Assembly (NCBI RefSeq): GCF_008369065.1
Contig: NZ_VDFC01000058.1
Coordinates: 103,212 to 142,922, forward strand
Source: Streptomyces apricus
Lineage (GTDB): Bacteria > Actinomycetota > Actinomycetes > Streptomycetales > Streptomycetaceae
Length of the DNA: 39,711 nt
Direction: 5' to 3'
Below are positions 6,362 through 13,811 of the stretch, piece after piece (within the stretch, counting starts at the first letter, position 1; every line of letters begins with the position of its first letter). A model generated the notes under the pieces. That model made no database searches and was not told where the DNA came from. It saw only the letters and a program-made list of their open reading frames with translations. Both the position numbers and the translations under genes were made by a program.

Positions 6362-7681
6362 TCAGCGGCGTGACGCGGCGGGCAGGAGCATCGGCAGCGG
6401 GAGGAAGTCGGCCAGCGCGCGCTGACCGGCGATGTTGGCGTGGATCCCGTCGCCGGTGTCGTAGGCCGGGGCGATGCTGTTGGGCTTCAGCGGGTCCTTG
6501 AGCACCTGGTCGAAGTCCGTCACGCCGTCGCAGGTCCCGTCGCAGGAGTTCCGCTTCTTGACGAAGGTGCCCACCGCGTGCCGGTCGAGGTTGTTGCCGT
6601 CGGTGTAACCGGGACGCGGGGTGATGGGTGTGACGTACACCTCGACCCCGGCGGCGCGCAGGCGCCCGAACACCTCGCGGTAGCTGTCCAGTATCTGCCC
6701 GGCATCGCAGCCGTTGGCGAGGTCGTTCGTGCCGTAGTAGTACACGACCCCGGTCACCCCGTGCAGGCCGAGCACGTCACGGTCCAGCCGGGACGCCGCG
6801 TCGAGGCCCTTGATCCCGGCCGGGTTGCGCGGGCAGGCCGCGGAGCTGGTCGTGCCGCCGACCCCCGCGTTGGCGACGGCGAACTGCCGGGAGCGCGGGA
6901 GTTCGGCGGTGACCCGGCGGGCGAGTTCGTCCGTCCACCGGTGGTCGGTCCCCTCCGGCGTGCAGCCGGCCCCGCAGTCGGTGCTGCCGGTCCCGTCGAC
7001 CACCGAGCTGCCGAACGCGACGACCGTGCCCTTGAGGGCCGGGTTGCGCACGTCGACGGCGCTGACCAGATAGGTGGAGCCGGTCGTCTGCGTGTACGCC
7101 GAGCCGCTCGCGTCGGCCGTGTGGTCGCCGGAGCCGGGCGGGGTGAGGTAGTTGGTGCGGAAGGCGCTGCTGTGTCTGCCCGGTGTGACCGTGCCGGACA
7201 CGGACAGGGAGACCGCCACGTCGTCCTGCGGACCGGTCCGCAGGGCCGCGGGGTCGCTCCACACCTCACCGCCGGGCGGTACGACGACCTCGGGCCGGCC
7301 GTCGAAGGTGACGGTGCGGACGGCGCCCTCGATCGCCGCGCCGGCGCCGCCCCCGCCGTCCTCGGCGCTCCGGCCGACGGTGGCCGCGTCGACGGTCAGC
7401 GGGGCCGTGCCGAAGGTGTTCTGGATCCGGACGCGCAGCGCCCCGCCGCCCTGGCTGAGATGGGTGATCATGCGAACCGACTGGTCCCGCAGGGGAGTCG
7501 GGGCGGGTTCCTGCTGGGACTGGGCCCAGGACGTGAACCACGCCCGCCCGTTCGTCGCGGCCCGGGACCCGTCGCCCGAGGCGGACGCCGTGGTGGCGGA
7601 GACCGCCGATCCGGACGCCGCGAGGGTCAGGGCCAGGGCCACCGCGGCGCGCCGCAGCGAGGGGGTACGGAAAGGATGCAT
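6362..7681 (-). CDS. Secreted SGNH/GDSL-type hydrolase (esterase/lipase)
   Basis: A 439-residue protein starting at ATG 7681, with GAAGGGA just upstream. Residues 1-35 are a Sec signal (MHPFRTPSLRRAAVALALTLAASGSAVSA). A beta-sandwich-like part (about 45-205) precedes the SGNH fold. Block I is VVAFGSSVVDGTGS, with Ser226 in the usual GDS position although Asp is replaced by Ser; the block II glycine lies in NAGVGGTT; block III is YYGTNDL (Asn319); block V is DGIHAN (Asp411 and His414). The catalytic set is therefore complete. Cysteine pairs (DCGAGC, NGCDAG, NSCDGTC) suggest disulfides in the exported protein. Similar Streptomyces enzymes act on esters in lipids or plant polymers; the substrate here is unknown. 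Confidence 0.9.
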   Translation of the reverse strand: MHPFRTPSLRRAAVALALTLAASGSAVSATTASASGDGSRAATNGRAWFTSWAQSQQEPAPTPLRDQSVRMITHLSQGGGALRVRIQNTFGTAPLTVDAATVGRSAEDGGGGAGAAIEGAVRTVTFDGRPEVVVPPGGEVWSDPAALRTGPQDDVAVSLSVSGTVTPGRHSSAFRTNYLTPPGSGDHTADASGSAYTQTTGSTYLVSAVDVRNPALKGTVVAFGSSVVDGTGSTDCGAGCTPEGTDHRWTDELARRVTAELPRSRQFAVANAGVGGTTSSAACPRNPAGIKGLDAASRLDRDVLGLHGVTGVVYYYGTNDLANGCDAGQILDSYREVFGRLRAAGVEVYVTPITPRPGYTDGNNLDRHAVGTFVKKRNSCDGTCDGVTDFDQVLKDPLKPNSIAPAYDTGDGIHANIAGQRALADFLPLPMLLPAASRR

Positions 7682-7894
7682 GGGGGTCCCTTCGGCAGGG
7701 TGCGGCCCCGGCACGTGACGTACGGCTCCGCCGGGACCGCTGGGCTCGGTCCCGTATGACCTGCCCAGGGGACTCCCGGGTCAGACGTGACGGCCCGTGC
7801 CCGTGGGACGGACGTGCCACCGCACCGGACGGGCCCCCTCACGCGCCGCACGCATCACGCGCCGCGCACCTCATGGGACGCGCCACGAAACGCG

Positions 7895-8683
7895 TTACGG
7901 GATGCGGGCCACCCCCACGTAGATCCCGCTGCCCTCGGCCCCCTCCACCGGGCCCGCGGGGTCCCACTCCGTCGCGGTCACCAGACCGGGCGCGACCAGG
8001 TCGAGGCCGTCGAAGAAGCGCTCCACCTCGGCGCGGGTGCGGAAGCCGAGCTTGATGCCGCCCTTGGCGTACTCGGCGGTGACCTGCGCGGAGAGCTCCG
8101 GGTACAGGTCGGAGGCGGCGTGCGACAGCACCAGGTAACTGCCCGAAGGCAGCGTGGAGACCAGGGAGCGGACGATCGCGTGCGCGTCCTGCTCGTCGGG
8201 GATGAAGTGCATCAGGGCGATCAGCGACAGCGCGATCGGGCGGTCGAAGTCCAGGGTGCGCCGGGCGTGCTCGACGATCCCCTCCGGCTGCCGTACGTCG
8301 GCCTCGATGTAGTCGGTGACCCCCTCGGCGCGGCTGATCAGCAGCGCCTCGGCGTGCCGCAGGACGATCGGGTCGTTGTCGGTGTAGACGACCTTCGCCG
8401 TCGGCACGACGTCCTGCACGATCTGGTGGAGGTTGGGCTCGGTGGGGATGCCGGTACCGATGTCCAGGAACTGGTCGACGCCCTGCGCGGCGAGCCAGCC
8501 GGCCGCCCGGTGCATGAACTGCCGGTTCTGCCGGGCCGCGTCCTTGGCCTCGGGCGGGAGCTGCTTCCCGACGGCCTCGTCGACCGGGTAGTTGTCCTTG
8601 CCGCCCAGCAGCCAGTCGTAGACCCGCGCGGGGTGCGCCCTGTCGGTGACGATCTCGGAAAACCGCTGGGGTTCGGTCGGCAT
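7895..8683 (-). CDS. SAM-dependent methyltransferase, DUF574/Methyltransf_19 family
   Basis: A 262-residue cytoplasmic enzyme of the actinobacterial S-adenosyl methyltransferase family. The N-terminal signature HPARVYDWLLGGKDNYPVDEAVG (about residues 17-39) is typical, and the SAM-binding motif I is FLDIGTGIPT (about 72-81). Further family marks are VYTDNDPIVLRHAEALL, ALMHFIPDE and SHAASD. The ATG at 8683 follows GGAG with good spacing. The members are abundant in Streptomyces, usually single genes near regulators, and the acceptor is unknown. The gene is separated by 139 nt from the PAP2 gene upstream and by 213 nt from the SGNH gene downstream, so it is probably transcribed alone. Confidence 0.9.
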   Translation of the reverse strand: MPTEPQRFSEIVTDRAHPARVYDWLLGGKDNYPVDEAVGKQLPPEAKDAARQNRQFMHRAAGWLAAQGVDQFLDIGTGIPTEPNLHQIVQDVVPTAKVVYTDNDPIVLRHAEALLISRAEGVTDYIEADVRQPEGIVEHARRTLDFDRPIALSLIALMHFIPDEQDAHAIVRSLVSTLPSGSYLVLSHAASDLYPELSAQVTAEYAKGGIKLGFRTRAEVERFFDGLDLVAPGLVTATEWDPAGPVEGAEGSGIYVGVARIP

Positions 8684-8822
8684 GGCAACTCCATCGCGCG
8701 CGCCAGTGAAAGGAGGGGCGGACCGACTGTTCGGCCGCCGTGGTGGAGTACATCATGCGCGTCGCGCGGGACTGAAGTGGCGGGGGGTCCACGGCCGTTC
8801 GGCCGGGACCGCCCCGGTGGTG

Positions 8823-9506
8823 TCAGCGCGGTGCGCCGGTCCCGCGGAACCGGGCGTACGAGGCCACCGTCAGCGCCACCGTCAGCGCGCCCAGCAGCCA
8901 GCCGCCGAGCACGTCCGACGACCAGTGCACGCCCAGCCAGATCCGGGTCAGGCCCACTCCGACGACGGACACCACCGCCACGGCCAGCGCGCTGCGCCAC
9001 AGGACGCGCCCGGCGCCGTACAGGCGCAGCAGCCACAGCAGCAGGCCGCACGCCACCGCGGCCGTCATGGCGTGCCCGGAGGGGAAGGCCGCGAAGTGGG
9101 CGGAGTCCACCGGGTCGGGCCACACGGGGCGCTCGCGGTCGACGGCCGCCTTGATGCCCTGCGAGAGCAGGGAGCCGAGCAGGCAGGCCGCCGTCAGCCA
9201 CAGCGCGAGCCACCAGGCGCCGTGGTGCAGCACCAGCCACAGCACGGCGACGGCGACCAGCGCGCGCATGGTCCAGGGGTCCCACACCCAGTCGGTGAGG
9301 ATGCGGAACGCCTGGGTCAGGTCCGGCTCGGCGACCGCCCAGCGGTGCGTGGTGCGGGCGATGTCGCCGTCCAGGGCCATCAGCGGGTCCCAGGAGACGG
9401 CGACCAGGACGAGCAGCAGCGCGGTGGGCGGGACGAGGGCCGCGGCGACGCGCAGGGCGATCCCGGGGCCTGTCGCGTGGGGCGGCGAGTCGACGGGGGA
9501 GTGCAT
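8823..9506 (-). CDS. PAP2-family membrane phosphatase
   Basis: A 227-residue membrane protein with about six hydrophobic segments. The three conserved phosphatase motifs are present: KxxxxxxRP as KAAVDRERP (Lys119-Pro127), PSGH (142-145), and SRxxxxxHxxxD as TRIWLGVHWSSD (Arg188, His194, Asp198). His194 is the expected nucleophile and His145 the acid. Such proteins dephosphorylate phosphatidic acid, undecaprenyl diphosphate or similar lipid phosphates on the outer face of the membrane. The ATG at 9506 has AAGGA about 9 nt upstream. The gene follows the M56 peptidase gene on the same strand after a 110-nt gap filled by tandem repeats. The physiological substrate is not determined. Confidence 0.9.
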   Translation of the reverse strand: MHSPVDSPPHATGPGIALRVAAALVPPTALLLVLVAVSWDPLMALDGDIARTTHRWAVAEPDLTQAFRILTDWVWDPWTMRALVAVAVLWLVLHHGAWWLALWLTAACLLGSLLSQGIKAAVDRERPVWPDPVDSAHFAAFPSGHAMTAAVACGLLLWLLRLYGAGRVLWRSALAVAVVSVVGVGLTRIWLGVHWSSDVLGGWLLGALTVALTVASYARFRGTGAPR

Positions 9507-9558
9507 GCACCGATCCTTGCCGACCGAGGGGGCCGGAGGCGAACCCGGGGTGGCCCGT

Positions 9559-9624
9559 ACGTGGAATCCGGGTCACCCGCGCGTGGAATCCGGATTACCC
9601 GCGTGGGGAATCCCGGTTACCCGA
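9559..9624. repeat. Three tandem 22-bp repeats between M56 and PAP2 genes
   Basis: Units lie at 9559-9580, 9581-9602 and 9603-9624 and share the core GTGGAATCCGGNTNACCCGC with few changes. The third unit contains the TAA stop codon (9617-9619) and last codons of the M56 gene. Unit 2 contains the perfect palindrome AATCCGGATT. This could be a transcription end, a protein-binding array or simple slippage product. Confidence 0.8.
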
Positions 9625-10549
9625 GTGCCCGCAGCCCGGGCCCGAAGGCCACCAGGACCGGCACCACCGGCACCAGCAGGGAGACCGCGGTGAGCCGCAG
9701 CCGGTGGACGGGCCGGAGCCGGTCCGGCGGCGTGAGCAGCCGTTCGACCCGCCGCGGGACATGGGCCTGCGGGGTCGGGCATGGGCCGAACACCCCGCTG
9801 TCCTCGTTGAGTTGCACCAGCGCGAGGGCGATGGTGAGCCGGCCGAAGCGGCGCGACGCCATGTCGTCCGCGGCGAGCTCGACCAGCCGGTGCATCTCGT
9901 CGCGGAACGCCGCGAACACCGGGACCTGCGGGAAGCCGTTGGCCAGCGCGGCCGAGGAGTGCAGCAGCCAGTCGTGCCGGGCGCGTGCGTGCCCCTGCTC
10001 GTGGGCGAGTACAGCGTCCAGCTGCTGCCCCTTCAGACGGCGCAACGCGGCGGTGGTGACGACCAGTTGGGGCGCGGCGCCCGGTAACCACCAGGCGTCG
10101 GGCCGGTCCGCCTCCAGGACGACCAGGCGCTCGCCGCCGGGCTCCTCGCCGGGCAGCAGCGGGGCGCGCAGCGCCAGTTCGCTGCGCCGGCGCCGGCGCG
10201 CGGACCTGGCCCGGGTGATCTCGCGGGCCAGCATGGTCGCGCTCCACGCTGCGCCGAGGGCGAGGACCACCGTCGTGGCCACGGCCCAGGGGCCGCCGCC
10301 GAGCGCGTACGCCTCCACCACGCCGTGCGGGGCGGGGGCGAAGACATGGCCGCGCACGGCCTGCCAGGCGGCGGCCGCGCTCAGGGTCATCGACAGCGCG
10401 CAGCAGAGCAGTACGGCCACGACCACGCACTGCCAGGCCCACAGGGCGACCACCGGTTCGCGGTCCTGCCAGTCGGTCCGCGCGAGCAGCCGCGGAGCGA
10501 GGACGGCGACCAGCGCGCCGAGCAGCAGCAGTGCCGCGGGGACCATCAT
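9617..10549 (-). CDS. M56-family membrane metallopeptidase (BlaR1-like)
   Basis: A 310-residue membrane protein with the zinc peptidase motif HEQGH (residues 183-187) and the downstream third ligand Glu224 in VELAADD. Hydrophobic helices lie at about 3-20, 35-60, 87-107 and 280-305, with the catalytic part in a cytoplasmic loop, as in the BlaR1/MecR1 core; there is no C-terminal sensor domain, as usual in actinobacteria. Such proteins are often encoded beside a BlaI-type repressor, which is cleaved or released on signal; no BlaI gene is seen here. Instead a DUF5134 membrane gene lies directly upstream. The start (ATG 10549) lacks a ribosome site but has a -10 box 6 nt upstream. Confidence 0.88.
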   Translation of the reverse strand: MMVPAALLLLGALVAVLAPRLLARTDWQDREPVVALWAWQCVVVAVLLCCALSMTLSAAAAWQAVRGHVFAPAPHGVVEAYALGGGPWAVATTVVLALGAAWSATMLAREITRARSARRRRRSELALRAPLLPGEEPGGERLVVLEADRPDAWWLPGAAPQLVVTTAALRRLKGQQLDAVLAHEQGHARARHDWLLHSSAALANGFPQVPVFAAFRDEMHRLVELAADDMASRRFGRLTIALALVQLNEDSGVFGPCPTPQAHVPRRVERLLTPPDRLRPVHRLRLTAVSLLVPVVPVLVAFGPGLRALG

Positions 10550-10555
10550 GGAGGC

Positions 10556-10561
10556 AGCCTA
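10556..10561 (-). promoter_or_regulatory. -10 box of a probable leaderless promoter (M56 gene)
   Basis: On the minus strand TAGGCT ends 6 nt before the ATG at 10549, and no Shine-Dalgarno is visible. This suggests that the M56 gene has its own leaderless message, apart from DUF5134 upstream. Confidence 0.45.
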
Positions 10562-10644
10562 TGAGGGCCGCGGCGCGGCGGGATACGGCCTGCCGGGGCA
10601 AGTGACGCAGACCACGGGGTGTCTCCGACGGTTCGGTGCGTGTC

Positions 10645-10699
10645 CGGGTGCGGGTGGGTGGGGGCTGAGCGCGCAGTTCCCCGCGCCCCTGACGGGGCG
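10645..10699 (+). repeat. Dispersed 55-bp intergenic repeat, copy 2
   Basis: Same orientation and spacing as the copy at 969-1023, with identical left 12 bp and right 30 bp; the 13 bp between differ. The hairpin stem here is 6 bp (CGCCCC, TGAC, GGGGCG). Again it lies just downstream of the stop of a leftward gene (DUF5134, stop at 10722). Confidence 0.75.
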
Positions 10700-10721
10700 A
10701 GCTCTGACGGGGCACGGCCCG

Positions 10722-11279
10722 TCACATCGTGAGCAGCATCGCCAGCATTCCCATGCCCATCGAGAGTCTGCACGCGCCGGCCAGTTCCGCGCGGTCGCCC
10801 CAGCCGGGTGGGCGCCCCCCGCCCGCCGGTGCGACGGTTGCGGCCGCGACCGGGACCAGCCGTGCCCCGGTCCGCAGCACGTACGCCGTGAAGTACACGA
10901 GCAGCGCCCCGGTGAGGACCGGCACCCCGGAGTGCGTGCCGCCCGCCATCACCGCGGCCATGTAGACCATGGCGCAGGCGCCCACCATGTGGTGCAGGTG
11001 GTGGCCGCCGCCCCGCGCCGCCCGCGCTGCCCGCAGGGCCCACAGCGCCCGCACGGCCGCCGCGCCGAACACGACGGTGTAGAGGGCCCAGGCCCAGCGC
11101 GGCGGCGCCGTCACGGCCGCGGGCACCGCCATCGCCGCCATCCCGAAGCCCATCAACGCCTCACCGCCCGCGGTGCGCCGCTGCTCCTCGATCCTGCTGC
11201 GCATCCGCACCAGGCAGTACGCCCCGGTCCCCGCGCACAGCGCGACGAGCAGCCAGCCGGACGACTCCGGTCCGTGCAC
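10722..11279 (-). CDS. DUF5134-type multi-pass membrane protein
   Basis: A 185-residue protein from GTG 11279, chosen because GGGAGG lies 7 nt upstream. It has about five hydrophobic segments: GWLLVALCAGTGAYCLV, ALMGFGMAAMAVPAAV, WALYTVVFGAAAVRALWAL, HHMVGACAMVYMAAVM and VLTGALLVYFTAYVL. A cluster GGGHHLHHMVGACAMVYM in the middle, with more Met near the C-terminus (SMGMGMLAMLLTM), is typical of DUF5134 and could hold copper or another soft metal in the membrane. It lies upstream of the M56 gene on the same strand. The role is unknown; metal binding is inference from the His/Met content. Confidence 0.8.
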   Translation of the reverse strand: MHGPESSGWLLVALCAGTGAYCLVRMRSRIEEQRRTAGGEALMGFGMAAMAVPAAVTAPPRWAWALYTVVFGAAAVRALWALRAARAARGGGHHLHHMVGACAMVYMAAVMAGGTHSGVPVLTGALLVYFTAYVLRTGARLVPVAAATVAPAGGGRPPGWGDRAELAGACRLSMGMGMLAMLLTM

Positions 11280-11435
11280 CGCGCACCTCCCCCGATCGAC
11301 GGTGTTCTCGGACGGTCCGGTCCAAGGAATGCCCTTCCCGGACGCACCGCAAGCGAGCGCGGGCAAGCGCAAGGGTGTACGCCGGGGGAGCGCGCGGGAG
11401 TGCGCCGCGAGCCCCCCGGTTCGCGAACGTACATC

Positions 11436-11462
11436 TTTTACGAGTAAAACACCTGTTAATCT
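11436..11462 (+). promoter_or_regulatory. AT-rich palindromic operator and -10 box of the FUSC-MarR operon
   Basis: TTTTAC-GA-GTAAAA (11436-11449) is a perfect palindrome and very AT-rich against the surrounding sequence. It is followed by the -10 box TAATCT (11457-11462). Transcription would start at or next to ATG 11470. The palindrome covers the -35/spacer region, so a bound regulator would block the promoter. The MarR protein encoded second in the operon is the obvious candidate. Confidence 0.65.
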
Positions 11463-11469
11463 TATGGGT

Positions 11470-13161
11470 ATGAGCAGTGCCCGACCCCGCCACGCCCGCG
11501 TCCGCCGACTCCCCCTCGCGGGCGTCCTGCGGCTCAACCGTCCCTCCGACATCTGGTACAAACCCGCGCTGAGCGTGGTCGTGGCGGTCGGCGTCCCGAA
11601 CCTGACGCTGCTGGCGCTCGGCCGGCTGGACCTCGCCCTGTCCACCATGGCCGGCTCGCTCTGCGCGCTCTACGCCCACAACCTGCCGTACGCGGCGCGC
11701 GGCCGGGCCCTCGGCCTGGTCGTGCTCGGCATGCTGGCCTCGGTCGCCGTCGCGCTGGTCACGGCGTCGCTGACGTCCTCCGCCGCGGTCCTGGTCGCCG
11801 TCGGCGCGCTGCTCGCCGCCGCGCAGAAGGCGGTGACCGACCTGACGCGCATCGGCCCGCCCGGGCCGGTGATCTTCACCTTCATCAGCTCCGCCTCCCT
11901 CTTCGCCCCGCAGGCACTGCACCAGGTCCCCGGCCACCTCGCCCTCGCCGCCGCGGCGGGCGCCTGGGCGTGGCTCGTCGGCATGGCGCCGGGCCTCGTG
12001 CGCCCGCACGGCCCCGAACGCCGGGCCACGGCCCGCGCCCTGCACGCGGCCGCCGCCTACGTCGAGGCGTCCGCGACCACGACCGCCACCGCTGGCACCG
12101 GCACCGGCGCCGAAGCCGCGGACGGCGGCCCCGCGCGGGCCCGGGCCGCCGCGGCCGCCGCCGTGCACGCCGCCTGGCAGTCGCTCCTCGCCACCGGCGC
12201 CCGCCCGGAGCCCCGCCGCACCCTGGGCCGGCTCCTCGTACGGGCCGAGGTCGCGCTCGCCGCCCCGGCGGACACGGACCCCGCTCTCCTGCGCTCCTGG
12301 GCGCACGGCCTGCGCGGCACGCACCCCGTGCCCCACGTGGCACCGGGCCGGGACGCCGACGAACTGCTCGGCGTCGAGGCCGAGCTGGCCGCCCCGAGGC
12401 AACGGCCGGGCGACCGGCTCCGTCCCCTCCTCCCGCTCGCCCTGCGCACCGCGCTCGGCTGCGCGCTCGCCGGGTACGTCTCGCTGGCGCTCGGTGTCGG
12501 CCGCCCGTACTGGGCCCTGGTCACCGCCGCCTCGCTCTACCAGGCGAACCTCACCCTCACCTGGAGCCGCGGGGTGCAGCGGGTGGTCGGCAACCTCGTC
12601 GGCGTCCTCCTCTTCGCGGCCGTCGCCCCGCTCGCCCACCTGGGCCCCGCCGCACTGGTCCTGTGCTGCCTCGCCTTCAACTTCGGCGCCGAGGCCCTGA
12701 TCACCCGCAACTACTGGCTGGGCAGCGTCTGCGTCACCCCGATGGCGCTGCTGATCACCGAGTTCACCGGCTTCCAGGGGACGGGCGCCCTGATCACGGA
12801 CCGGGTCGTGGACACGCTGGTCGGCGCGTCCGTCGGGTTCGTGGCCGCCGTCGCCGTCACCAACCGGCGGTCCGTGGACCGGATCGAGGAGGCCCTCGAC
12901 GCCGTGGAGCGGGCCCGTGAGCACGCCGCACGGCTGCTCGCCGCCGGGCGCGCGGAACCCGGCGCGCTGGAGTCCGCCCGCCGCCGGCTGGCCGCCGCGC
13001 TCGTCGAGCTGCGGGCCACCGCGGACGCGGCGGCCGGCGAATGGTGGCAGCGCGCCCTGCCGGAGGAGCGGGTGGTGCTGGCCGAACGCGGCGGACACCG
13101 TACGCTCGCGGCGACGGTACGACGGCAGGGACCGCACCTTCTGGAGGACGTACAGGCATGA
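11470..13161 (+). CDS. FUSC-family membrane transporter (aromatic acid/efflux type)
   Basis: A 563-residue membrane protein with two sets of hydrophobic helices (about residues 35-165 and 320-460) separated by an Ala-rich cytoplasmic region, the arrangement of FUSC/YccS/AaeB-like proteins. The motif RPYWALVTAASLYQANLTLTWSRGVQRVVGNLVG in the second half is the FUSC signature. Related proteins export aromatic acids such as p-hydroxybenzoate or confer resistance to toxic organic acids. ATG 11470 has no ribosome site but a -10 box 7 nt upstream, so a leaderless start is likely; ATG 11464 in the same frame is the alternative. The stop overlaps the start of the MarR gene (ATGA), showing translational coupling. 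Confidence 0.88.
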   Translation: MSSARPRHARVRRLPLAGVLRLNRPSDIWYKPALSVVVAVGVPNLTLLALGRLDLALSTMAGSLCALYAHNLPYAARGRALGLVVLGMLASVAVALVTASLTSSAAVLVAVGALLAAAQKAVTDLTRIGPPGPVIFTFISSASLFAPQALHQVPGHLALAAAAGAWAWLVGMAPGLVRPHGPERRATARALHAAAAYVEASATTTATAGTGTGAEAADGGPARARAAAAAAVHAAWQSLLATGARPEPRRTLGRLLVRAEVALAAPADTDPALLRSWAHGLRGTHPVPHVAPGRDADELLGVEAELAAPRQRPGDRLRPLLPLALRTALGCALAGYVSLALGVGRPYWALVTAASLYQANLTLTWSRGVQRVVGNLVGVLLFAAVAPLAHLGPAALVLCCLAFNFGAEALITRNYWLGSVCVTPMALLITEFTGFQGTGALITDRVVDTLVGASVGFVAAVAVTNRRSVDRIEEALDAVERAREHAARLLAAGRAEPGALESARRRLAAALVELRATADAAAGEWWQRALPEERVVLAERGGHRTLAATVRRQGPHLLEDVQA

Positions 13162-13748
13162 CGGCAGCGAACGGGCGCGGAACGGCCGGGGCGGGAGCCC
13201 TCGACGGCGGGCCGGCCGAGGACACCGGGGCGGACCGGCCCGCGGCGGGGGACACCGTCGCCGCGGTGGTCCGGCAGTGGCAGGCGGTCCACCCCGGCCT
13301 CGACACCGGGCCCATGGAGGTCATCGGGCGGATCAACCGCTGCGCCGCGCTGCTCCAGCAGGCCGAGGACGCGCCGCTGCGGCACGCCGGACTCACCCGC
13401 CCCGAGTTCGACCTGCTCGGCGCGCTGCGCCGGACCGGCCTCGAACTGACCCCCGGCGACCTGGCCCGCGAGACCTTCTCCTCCGGCGCTGCCGTCACCA
13501 AACGGCTCAAGCAGCTGACCGAGCGCGGCCTCGTCGAGCGCCGCGGGGACACCCGTGACCGCCGCGTCGCCCACGTCCGCCTGACGGACGCCGGACGCGC
13601 CCTCGTGGACGGCACCCTTCCCGCGCAGCTCTCGTACGAGACGGCGGCCCTGTCCGGCCTGGACGGCACCCGGCAGCGCGAACTGGCCGGCCTGCTCGGC
13701 GACCTCCTGGTCCAGCTGGAGGGCCGGCTCCGCGCGCCCCGCGGCTGA
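13158..13748 (+). CDS. MarR-family transcriptional regulator
   Basis: A 196-residue protein whose ATG overlaps the stop codon of the FUSC gene by 4 nt (ATGA), so the two are co-translated. After a disordered N-terminal 40 residues, the winged helix-turn-helix is clear: LTRPEFDLLGALRRTG, LTPGDLARETFSSGAAVTKRLKQLTERGLVERRGDTRDRRVAHVRLTDAGRALVD, containing the DxRxxxVxLTxxG wing. Regulators of this type repress an efflux gene and release DNA on binding a small aromatic compound. The palindrome upstream of the FUSC gene fits as the site it acts on. Ligand and direct control are inferences from gene order. Confidence 0.92.
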   Translation: MTAANGRGTAGAGALDGGPAEDTGADRPAAGDTVAAVVRQWQAVHPGLDTGPMEVIGRINRCAALLQQAEDAPLRHAGLTRPEFDLLGALRRTGLELTPGDLARETFSSGAAVTKRLKQLTERGLVERRGDTRDRRVAHVRLTDAGRALVDGTLPAQLSYETAALSGLDGTRQRELAGLLGDLLVQLEGRLRAPRG

Positions 13749-13811
13749 GCCCGCATCACCCGCGGTGGCGCCCGCCCCGTGTCCCTCTACTGTTCCGGGC
13801 GCCTATGGGAG

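Noticed and set aside
9559..9624. A small CRISPR array
   Set aside because: The 22-bp units are directly tandem with no spacers, and no cas genes are nearby.
8646..11447. A 933-codon open frame on the plus strand
   Set aside because: It lies opposite the PAP2, M56 and DUF5134 genes, all of which have clear motifs. Low-complexity Arg/Ala/Gly content marks it as a shadow.
13758..13811. A terminator hairpin after the MarR gene
   Set aside because: Only weak, interrupted pairing (GGGCGCC-type) is visible; not strong enough to call.
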